Shown here one piece after another: positions 49,683 through 56,352 of a stretch of DNA of 64,000 nt. The notes beneath the pieces were generated by a model, which searched no databases, was not told where the DNA came from, and saw nothing but the letters and a program-made list of their open reading frames with translations. How positions within the stretch are numbered: the stretch's first letter is position 1; every line of letters starts with the position of its first letter. The stretch lies in contig JAWLGP010000012.1 of the NCBI GenBank assembly GCA_041685045.1, forward strand, positions 66,843 through 130,842. The letters run 5' to 3'. The stretch is from Thiohalomonas sp041685045 (GTDB taxonomy: Bacteria; Pseudomonadota; Gammaproteobacteria; Thiohalomonadales; Thiohalomonadaceae). Made by a program: the position numbers and the translations under genes.

Positions 49683-50279
49683 ATGAGCCATCTCACCGAA
49701 GCCATTCTGTCTGCTGCACAGACCCTGCCCGAGGGAGGATTGCTCTCGCCCAAGGAGTTTCTGCACTTGGCCTCCAGGGCTGCGGTGGATCAGGCGCTGG
49801 CCCGGCTGGCGCGCGAGGGGACATTGTTGCGCGTGGGACGGGGCACCTATGCCCTGCCGGTGGCCAGCCGGTTCGGCTCGCGCCCGCCCTCAACCCAGGC
49901 CGTCGTCGAGGCCATCGAGTCCACCAGCGGCGAGGTCATCGTGGCCAGCGGTGCGGCGGAGGCCAATGCGCTGGGGCTAACCACACAGGTTCCGACGCGG
50001 GAGGTTTTTCTGACTTCGGGCGCCACACGCAAGCTACGCCTGGGCAACCGCACGGTCGAGTTCAAACACGGCAGCCGCTGGCAACTCGCGCTCGGCAAAC
50101 GCCCGGCCGGCAAGGCCATCCGTGCGCTGTCCTGGCTGGGGCCCGAGCAGGCGCCGTCTGCATTGAAAATCCTCTGCGCCAAACTGCCTGCGGAAGAATG
50201 GGCGGCGATACGGGCCGCCAGGGCCGTGCTGCCCAGTTGGATGGCGCGCGCCGTCGGCGAAGTGAGCGAGCGTGGCTGA
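49683..50279 (+). CDS. DUF6088 / AbiEi-like antitoxin
   Basis: A 198-residue protein with an N-terminal winged helix (GGLLSPKEFLHLASRAAVDQALARLAREGTLLRVGRGTYALP) and a C-terminal domain with GEVIVASGAAEANALGLTTQVP. It is typical of DUF6088-type antitoxins paired with AbiEii/AbiGii-like toxins. An ACGGAG ribosome-binding site lies upstream of the ATG. Its stop overlaps the toxin's GTG start by 8 nt. Confidence 0.85.
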   Translation: MSHLTEAILSAAQTLPEGGLLSPKEFLHLASRAAVDQALARLAREGTLLRVGRGTYALPVASRFGSRPPSTQAVVEAIESTSGEVIVASGAAEANALGLTTQVPTREVFLTSGATRKLRLGNRTVEFKHGSRWQLALGKRPAGKAIRALSWLGPEQAPSALKILCAKLPAEEWAAIRAARAVLPSWMARAVGEVSERG

Positions 50280-51283
50280 ATCCTGGTTCGCACTCAGTCG
50301 CCAGGATCAGGCCGAAGTCCTGGAAGTGGCGGCTGGCCGAAGTGGCCGGCCGGCGCACCTCCTGGAAAAAGACATCTGGGTGGTCTGGGCACTCTCGACA
50401 ATCTACGGCTCCCCGATCGCCGACACGCTAACGTTTAAGGGCGGAACATCGCTTTCCAAGGTCTACAACGTTATCGATCGCTTCTCGGAAGACATCGATC
50501 TGACCTACGACATTCGCGCCCTGGTGCCGGAACTGTTGCGCGAAGGCAATCCGATCCCGGCATCGCCGAGCCAGGAGAAGAAGATCACCACCGCGGTGCG
50601 TGCCCGGCTTCCCGGATGGATTGAGCAGGCGATCCGCCCCGTCATCGACAACGCGTTGGCCGCGGATGGCTTGCAGGCAGAGTTGAGCATCGCCGGAAGA
50701 GACCACGACAAGCTGATCATCGCCTATCCCGCCGTCAAGACCGGGACGGGTTATGCCGCCGCCACCGTTCAGTTGGAGTTCGGGGCGCGAGCTACAGGTG
50801 AGCCACATGGATTTCATTCCGTGGCGAGCGATATTGCACCCTGGATCGAGGGCGTGGATTTTCCGACGGCACGCCCCTTGGTCATGGCCGCCGAGCGGAC
50901 GTTCTGGGAGAAGGCCACGGCCGCGCACGTCTACTGCCTTCAGGGGCGGCTGCGCGGCGAGCGCTACTCACGCCATTGGTACGATCTGGCGGCGCTGGCG
51001 AAAACAGAGCATTTCGAAAGGGCGGCCGCTAATCGGCCGCTGGCGCATCAGGTCGCCGAGCACAAATCAATGTTCTTTGCCGAGAAGGATGCAAGCGGCG
51101 CCCGGATCGACTATTTCAGGGCAACGGCCGGCTCGCTCGAATTGGTCCCGGAAGGCGCATCGCGCAATGCCTTGGCGCAAGACTTTGTCGCGATGCGGGA
51201 AGATGGTCTGCTCGCATCGGATGCGCCGGCGTTCGACGCGATCCTGGAAAGCTGCGCCGCCATTCAGGATGAGGTCAATCGCC

Positions 51284-51291
<8 letters not shown>
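50272..51291 (+). CDS. AbiEii/AbiGii-like nucleotidyltransferase toxin
   Basis: A 339-residue DUF1814-family protein starting at GTG (MAESWFALSRQDQAEVLE). The catalytic core is LTFKGGTSLSKVYNVIDRFSEDIDLTYD near 57-82; a later family motif is SRHWYDLAAL. It is predicted to transfer nucleotides to RNA and stop growth. It is co-transcribed with the DUF6088 antitoxin and flanked by two copies of the recombinase remnant. Confidence 0.87.
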
Positions 51292-51774
<483 letters not shown>

Positions 51775-51837
51775 CTTGGTCTCCTTCCGCATGAGTTGGC
51801 AGGAGTCCATCAAGGCACTGTTCGGCCCGCGAGCCAA
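51775..51837 (-). repeat. island leader repeat R1
   Basis: About 63 bp shared with R2 (52701) and R3 (55473): it contains GGAGACCA before a start codon, CTCCTGCCAACTC and GGGCCGAACAG on the minus strand. In R1 and R2 it precedes genes starting M(D/E)VVHL, so it is the 5' leader of an ancestral mobile-element gene. Confidence 0.8.
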
Positions 51838-51856
51838 AAAATTCCAGGAAATGCCG

Positions 51857-51962
51857 CTACTCCGGCAGATCGTTCAGCTCGTAGCTGGTGCTACGCCCGC
51901 CAGCATCCGATTTCCGCAGCACGCGCCGCGCAAGCAGGTCGTTGATGTCGCGCAGAGCCGTG
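51857..51962 (-). pseudogene. Fic C-terminal winged-helix fragment
   Basis: About 35 residues, SPDTALRDINDLLARRVLRKSDAGGRSTSYELNDLPE, match the C-terminal winged helix of Fic proteins. It is fused upstream to a HipA fragment. It could be the lost end of the Fic fragment at 49394, but it is in the wrong order for a simple insertion. Confidence 0.7.
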
Positions 51963-52176
51963 TCCGGCGAGTTCTTGGCGTGCGCGTCGTGATTGCCAAT
52001 CAGCGCGTTGAACACCACATAGTCGAACAGCCGCAGCACCTGGGGTGCGCAGGGCCGGGTGGTGCGGCGGACCAGGTCGAAGCACTGCGCAAGGTCGGGG
52101 CCGCCCTCGCTCTGGTACTTCATCTCGGGCACTACGCCCAGCGCCTGGCAGAAATCTTCCTGATGCACGCGCTGAA
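51963..52176 (-). pseudogene. HipA kinase-core fragment
   Basis: Fragment with HQEDFCQALGV, EMKYQSEGGPDLAQCFDLV and VVFNALIGNHDAHAKN, the conserved HipA catalytic core (Asp/Asn of the GNHDAHAKN motif). Both ends are missing; it breaks right after AHAKN. The next expected segment lies inverted at 52177-52348. Confidence 0.8.
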
Positions 52177-52348
52177 CCCTCCCCCCGGCGTCAGTCCGGC
52201 GGTCATAGCACCCGTGCTGGCCCCGCGCTACGACACCCTCTCGACGGCGGTGTATCCCACCCTCACGGTGGAACGCATCGTCAGTCTGATCGAGCAACGC
52301 TCCATGCTGACAGTACGGCGACTGACCGAGCCCACAGAAAATGCCTAA
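52177..52348 (+). pseudogene. HipA C-terminal fragment, inverted
   Basis: On the plus strand: APVLAPRYDTLSTAVYPTLTVERIVSLI, which matches the HipA segment LAPLYDLLSTAVYP that normally follows the AHAKN motif. It lies head to head with the HipA core at 51963, so an inversion has split the gene. Confidence 0.65.
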
Positions 52349-52415
52349 TGGAAGAGTGACGCGTTTCGGTACGTCGCATCGGCCAGAGCCGAACTCCACA
52401 AAGCGGGGCCAGAAA

Positions 52416-52700
52416 TTAGTTGGCGCGAAGGCGAACGACGCGCTGGTTGGTCGACACCGACAAGCAGGACTCTTCATAGGCCTCTATGTCGACCAGCCGG
52501 TAAAGCACCCGGCCGCACAGCTTCAGGAACTTGGGTCCAAGCCCCTCGCTACGCCATCTTTCCAGGGTCGCCTCGCTGACGCTCCAGCGGGCGGCGAGTT
52601 GTCTCTGATTGCGGACGCCATCCATGGCGTCCGCCCTTCGGGCCAGCCTCCGGCTGTCCGAATCCGCTCCCGGCGGATTCGTGAGGTGTACGACTTCCAT
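52416..52700 (-). CDS. helix-turn-helix DNA-binding protein (excisionase/AlpA-like)
   Basis: A 94-residue protein starting MEVVHLTNPPG with GGAGACC upstream (leader R2). The core RQLAARWSVSEATLERWRSEGLGPKFLKLCGRVLYRLVDIEAYEESCL is a MerR/AlpA-type winged helix common in integrative elements. Residues 7-32 are encoded by a palindrome-rich insert (see 52606-52682) absent from related sequence. It may still be functional. Confidence 0.75.
   Translation of the reverse strand: MEVVHLTNPPGADSDSRRLARRADAMDGVRNQRQLAARWSVSEATLERWRSEGLGPKFLKLCGRVLYRLVDIEAYEESCLSVSTNQRVVRLRAN
52606..52682. repeat. palindrome-rich in-frame insert inside the HTH gene
   Basis: Two strong hairpins in 77 bp: GCGGACGCCAT / ATGGCGTCCGC (52611-52634) and CGAATCCG / CGGATTCG (52659-52681), with a weaker GGCCAGCC/GGCTG stem between. 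It sits between the codons for VVHL and RQLAA, keeping the reading frame. In copy B at 51774 the corresponding junction VVHLNRKQLAA has no insert. Confidence 0.65.
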
Positions 52701-52764
52701 TTTGGTCTCCTTCCGAATGAGTTGGCAGGAGTCATGAAGGCGCTGTTCGGCCCGGTAGCCAAGG
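52701..52764 (-). repeat. island leader repeat R2
   Basis: Second copy of the about 63-bp leader, nearly identical to R3 and to R1, directly upstream of the HTH gene's ATG. Confidence 0.8.
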
Positions 52765-53257
52765 CATAGAGCCGGCCTCAGGCATACAGGGGTTGGCGGC
52801 CATCGCCAACCAACAGGGCGAGAAAGTCGCATGCGGTGTCGGCAACGATCCTCGCCGCCCAGGGGCGTATTTTAGGATGGGCCGTTAAATAAAAATAACG
52901 ACACATCTTATTTTAGGTTCGAGGCGGGCCCGCCGGGCAGGTAGGTCAATTCGATCCCGTTTTCGGAATCGCACCGGATTTACGAGAAACAGGGTTGGGA
53001 GGCGATATCGGTGACCGATCCAGGACGAAAACCGCTTGACGGTCCGCAGTGCGAAGGCCACCAGTCCGCGCTATCCCTCTGAACCCGCAGGCATTCGCAT
53101 CGGCCCACGACGCTACGATTCCGTACTTTCAACAATGGTTTGGCGCAGGCTGCCGGCCCACCACCAATACCGGCCCTGATATCGCATCAGGGCCTTTCCT
53201 TTTTCTGAAGCACAAGGATGGCCGTCTACAGAACCCGCAATCCGCTCACCGCAACGC
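52765..53257. other. spacer with no supported gene
   Basis: About 490 bp between R2 and the mobile mystery B gene. It includes an AT-rich stretch near 52870-52920 with unusual base composition for this genome, and a terminator at 53172. A short plus-strand open frame at 53049-53261 runs through the terminator and has no homology signal that I can see. Confidence 0.45.
53172..53205 (+). terminator. intrinsic terminator
   Basis: Stem GGCCCTGAT / ATCAGGGCC with a 5-nt loop, followed by TTTCCTTTTTC on the plus strand. It marks the end of a plus-strand transcript whose gene is not identifiable, possibly a remnant. Confidence 0.75.
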
Positions 53258-53842
53258 CTAACTGCGGGCAAAGGCCAACAAAGGGGCGTAGTCGTGGCCG
53301 TCGGCTGCCCGCAGCGCGGCGATGTATTGGGCGCGCGTGGCGCCGGCATCGACCAGGTTGTGGCGGCCCCAGCTAAAGCGGGGCCGGCCGAGGCGCTGGA
53401 TGAGCAGGTCGGCCATGAGCCGCGCATGGCGACCGTTGCCGTTGGGGAACGGGTGGATGGCGACCAGGCGGTGGTGAAAACGGACAGCGATCTCGTCGGA
53501 TGGGAACGTGCCGTGCTCCACCTGATAGCGCACGTCATCAAGCAGGTTGCGCAGGTCCACCGCGATGCGCCGCCAATCCACACCGATGTTCTTGTCCGAG
53601 CGGCGAAACTCCCCGGCCCAGCGCCAGGTCTCGCCGAACATGCGTTCATGCAGTTGCCGCACGAAGCCCTCGTCCAGGATCTCCTTGCTCTGTTTGCGCG
53701 CCCACTCCTCGCCCTGGAGGATGTTGAGCTGTTCCCACTCATTCAGCTCCCCCTGGGTGGTGATGTGGCCTGGGATGAGGCTGGCCAGTTCGTCGGCATC
53801 GAGCGGCGTGGCGCCGTCTGGATAGTCGAGGTCGAGGCTCAC
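53258..53842 (-). CDS. mobile mystery protein B (Fic domain)
   Basis: A 194-residue Fic-fold protein starting at GTG (MSLDLDYPDGATPLDADE). It contains LIPGHITTQGELNEWEQLNI, the family N-terminal helix, and the Fic motif HPFPNGNGRHARL near 135. It resembles the family called mobile mystery protein B, always paired with protein A. It probably AMPylates or otherwise modifies a target as a toxin (inference). The GTGA overlap with the A stop indicates coupling. Confidence 0.87.
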   Translation of the reverse strand: MSLDLDYPDGATPLDADELASLIPGHITTQGELNEWEQLNILQGEEWARKQSKEILDEGFVRQLHERMFGETWRWAGEFRRSDKNIGVDWRRIAVDLRNLLDDVRYQVEHGTFPSDEIAVRFHHRLVAIHPFPNGNGRHARLMADLLIQRLGRPRFSWGRHNLVDAGATRAQYIAALRAADGHDYAPLLAFARS

Positions 53843-54324
53843 TTGCGCTTCCGTTCGCTTTCCACCTTCCACAGGTTGCGGCGGGGGCCGTTCAGCAGGT
53901 TCTGGGCCAGGGCACGGGCCTGGACCTCCACGGTCTCGGGGCGGGTGGCCTGGGCTTCCAGCTTCATGGAGTGGCTGGCCGAGGCGGTGCGCTCCCATGC
54001 CAGCTCGTTCGCCTTCTGCTCCAGCGTCTCTTGCAGCGGGCGACGGGGGACCAGGGCGTATTGCAGCTCGCAGTCCAGGGCCTCGGCGACCCGGCGCAGG
54101 GTGGCCAGGGTGATCCGGTCTTCAGCCTCCGAGCGTTCCAGCCGGATGACTGTGGGCACGGAGACGCCCAGGCGATGGGCCAGATAGGAAGCAGTCATGC
54201 CCAGACCCTCGCGGATGGCCTTGATCCAGCCCGAGGGCGGACGGCGCGGCAGATCAGCGCCCCGCCAGCGCGACAGCGCGGCGTCCAGTTGGCTGCGCTT
54301 GAGTTCGGAGAAGTCGGCCTTCAT
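53839..54324 (-). CDS. mobile mystery protein A (HTH regulator)
   Basis: A 161-residue protein with a central Xre-type helix-turn-helix (GWIKAIREGLGMTASYLAHRLGVSVPTVIRLERSEAEDRITLATLRRVAEALDCELQYALVP). It starts MKADFSELKRSQL with AGGAGG 7 nt upstream. It pairs with mobile mystery protein B in a toxin-antitoxin-like unit, where A is probably repressor and antitoxin. Confidence 0.87.
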   Translation of the reverse strand: MKADFSELKRSQLDAALSRWRGADLPRRPPSGWIKAIREGLGMTASYLAHRLGVSVPTVIRLERSEAEDRITLATLRRVAEALDCELQYALVPRRPLQETLEQKANELAWERTASASHSMKLEAQATRPETVEVQARALAQNLLNGPRRNLWKVESERKRK

Positions 54325-54358
54325 GGTTTGCCTCCTGATGCAAACTTGCCGCACTAAA

Positions 54359-54387
54359 TATTGCATCATAAGACAACATATGCAATA
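54359..54387 (-). promoter_or_regulatory. inverted repeat upstream of mobile mystery A
   Basis: TATTGCAT (54359-54366) and ATGCAATA (54380-54387) form perfect 8-bp arms across 13 bp; a third TTGCAT-like half-site lies near 54393. The position, 35-63 nt upstream of the mobile mystery A ATG, suits an autoregulatory operator. Confidence 0.6.
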
Positions 54388-54414
54388 CCTTTGTTGCATT
54401 CCAAGGCAAAGTTC

Positions 54415-54552
54415 TCATAGCTGCACCGGCCCGTCGGCGAGCTTGGCGAGGTTCACATCCAGATCATCCCAGGTCACATCGACGCGGCCTTCCCGGATAA
54501 ACTTCTGCTCGTATTCGCCGTGGGAGCCGGCGCGGATGAGCCCGATTGCCAT
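54415..54552 (-). pseudogene. Mrr-type restriction enzyme N-terminal fragment
   Basis: A 45-residue frame, MAIGLIRAGSHGEYEQKFIREGRVDVTWDDLDVNLAKLADGPVQL. It resembles the N-terminus of Mrr-like restriction endonucleases (RAGSHGEYEQKFI, VTWDDL), then stops. The catalytic domain is absent. It starts 3 nt after the Fic gene stop. Confidence 0.6.
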
Positions 54553-54555
54553 GCT

Positions 54556-55472
54556 TCATTTCCTTGGCGACAACGTAGTTACGACCATCTCGCCTTCCTT
54601 CGTCAGCCGGTATTTCTGCAAGCGGCTCTTGGGTTTGGCGGGGAGGGTCATCTCGATCAGGCCGCCGGCCAGGGCCGGCCCGAGGTAGCGCTCGCGAAAG
54701 GATTTGCGGTCCAGCAGGCCAAGAGCGGCCTGCAGCGCCTCGCGGCTCATCTCGCCCTTCATCACCGACAGCAGCTCGCCGACTTGGGGGGTGACATGAG
54801 GGGTGACTTGGGGGGCAGCGGCCGTCACCGCGTCCAGGATCATGCGCAACATGAAGGCGATGAACGGCGCGGAATCGGGCTGTCGGGTGCTCTCCTGTAG
54901 CGCGTCGTAATACTCGGCCTGATGTTCAAAAACCAGGCTTTCCACCGGAATATCCGCGAACAACGGATTCCAGCGGGCCAGGATCAGGCTCTGCCACAAC
55001 CTTCCCATGCGGCCGTTGCCGTCGGCGAAGGGGTGGATAAACTCGAATTCATAGTGAAAGACCGAACTGGCGATGAGCGGGTGGAGATCGGTGGCGGCCA
55101 GCCAGTCGAAAAGGTCTCCCATCAGTTGCGGCACCCGCTCCGCCGGGGGCGCCATGTGGATCACCTGTTTGCCCGCCATCACCCCCACCCCGCCCCGCCG
55201 GTAGCCGCCGGCCTCATCGATTAGGCCGGCCATCAGCATGCGATGCGCCTCCAGCAGATCCTGTTCAGACTCAGGCCGCCAGCGGTCGAAACGGTCATAA
55301 GCGGCCAGGGCGTTGCGCACCTCCTGCACCTCGCGGGGCGGGGCGATCACCCGCTTGCCCTCCAGAATCGCGGTGATCTGCGCCTCGCTCAGGGTGTTGC
55401 CCTCGATGGCCAGTGAGCCGTGAATGGTGCGGACGCGGTTATGGACATGGATGTCCGGTATGTCGCGGGCGA
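54556..55472 (-). pseudogene. Fic family protein, 5' end replaced
   Basis: About 305 residues of a Fic protein: RTIHGSLAIEGNTLSEAQITAILEGKRVIAPPREVQEVRNA (inhibitory-helix-containing N-domain), the Fic motif HPFADGNGRMGRLWQSLIL, then a C-terminal winged helix (VGELLSVMKGEMSREALQAALGLLDRKSFRERYLGPAL). The 5' end is cut at leader repeat R3, so there is no normal start; a downstream GTG or ATG might still allow expression. Most of the catalytic domain is intact. Confidence 0.8.
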
Positions 55473-55538
55473 TTTTGGTCTCCTTCCGAATGAGGTGGCA
55501 GGAGTCATGAAGGCGCTGTTCGGCCCGGTAGCCAAGGC
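55473..55538 (-). repeat. island leader repeat R3
   Basis: Third copy of the leader, 62 of about 65 bases like R2. It is located exactly where the Fic gene loses its 5' end, so it marks a recombination junction. Confidence 0.8.
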
Positions 55539-55554
55539 AGAGAGCCGCTGTGTC

Positions 55555-55745
55555 AGCCCTCAAGTCACCCCCCAAGTCACCCCCCAAGTCGGCGAGCTGC
55601 TGGCGGCGATCCAGGGCGAAATGAACCGCGAGGCGCTGCAATCCGCCCTGGGCCTCTCGGACCGCAAATCGTTCCGCGAGCGCTATCTCCGACCTGCCCT
55701 GGCCGACGGCCTGCTTGAGATGACCATCCCCGACAAGCCCAGTGG
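55555..55745 (+). pseudogene. Fic C-terminal fragment, inverted copy
   Basis: Encodes QVTPQVTPQVGELLAAIQGEMNREALQSALGLSDRKSFRERYLRPALADGLLEMTIPDKP. It is a diverged copy of the C-terminus of the Fic protein at 54556 but on the opposite strand. The two copies form an inverted repeat of about 190 bp. Confidence 0.75.
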
Positions 55746-55962
55746 TAACCGATCCGCTGCAAGTACTCCACAACGCCTTGGGGCGATCCGTCACCACCAA
55801 ACCACGGGAGATCAGCAGATTCAGTTGATCCCCCGTAGTTCCATCGCGACCATCTTCCCGTAACCTCAGTCCATTGCTATCCACGCCAACAGCTCGGCGG
55901 AAGACCACGAATATCGCGGAGGCCAGGGATTGACCGGGATCGACGATGTGCAGGGCGCACAA
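55740..55962 (-). pseudogene. Abi_2-like protein fragment
   Basis: Contains DQLNLLISRGLVVTDRPKAL and, one frame over, EYLQRIGYH, which match the conserved start of Abi_2 (AbiD/AbiF-like) abortive infection proteins. A 1-nt frameshift and the Fic fragment cut it off at 55740. The remainder is absent. Confidence 0.55.
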
Positions 55963-56105
55963 ACGTCAATTGCAGCTTCATCGTGCCGCCCACCGAAGCG
56001 TCGGCATTGAGGAGCGTCCGTGCGCGACAAGCGCCCTTGTGGAGCCTATTCCGAATTTTGCGCTCCACAAATCCCGTCGCGGCGCCCGGAGACTACACAA
56101 GGCGG

Positions 56106-56310
56106 TCATAGCACCACCCTCCCCTCGGCCAGGTTGATCAGGCGGGGAAAGCAAAGCGTGGCCGCCCGCCGGCCGCTGCCCGCCTGCAATTCCCGCAGGA
56201 TTCCCACGTCTTTCAGCTGCCGCAGCAACCCCTGCGTGGTCTTTTCGTGGATGTTGTATTCGGCCGCCAGTTGACCGTTGCCGTCCTTGAACGGGTGGAG
56301 CACAGCTTGC
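56106..56310 (-). pseudogene. Fic remnant with internal deletion
   Basis: LHPFKDGNGQLA, the start of a Fic motif, is joined straight to a C-terminal winged helix (AEYNIHEKTTQGLLRQLKDVGILRELQAGSGRRAATLCFPRLINLAEG). At least 100 residues are deleted at the junction, and the Arg expected after GNG is changed. Not functional. Confidence 0.7.
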
Positions 56311-56335
56311 CGCGTTAGTAAGCAAGCGGCGTGGC

Positions 56336-56352
56336 GGGCGGTCAGACCGCCC
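56336..56352 (-). terminator. hairpin at the res gene end
   Basis: GGGCGGTC A GACCGCCC, a perfect 8-bp stem overlapping the first base of the res stop codon on the minus strand. There is no T run, so its strength as a terminator is uncertain. Confidence 0.4.

Noticed and set aside
51857..52477. A 206-residue hypothetical protein
   Set aside because: It is a chance fusion of antisense sequence, a HipA core fragment and a Fic C-terminus.
53049..53261. A 70-residue plus-strand gene
   Set aside because: It runs through the intrinsic terminator at 53172, has no ribosome-binding site and no recognisable motif.
54556..55962. A single 468-residue Fic protein
   Set aside because: Residues before about 165 come from an Abi_2 fragment, an antisense Fic fragment and leader repeat R3. 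The fusion is a chance open frame.
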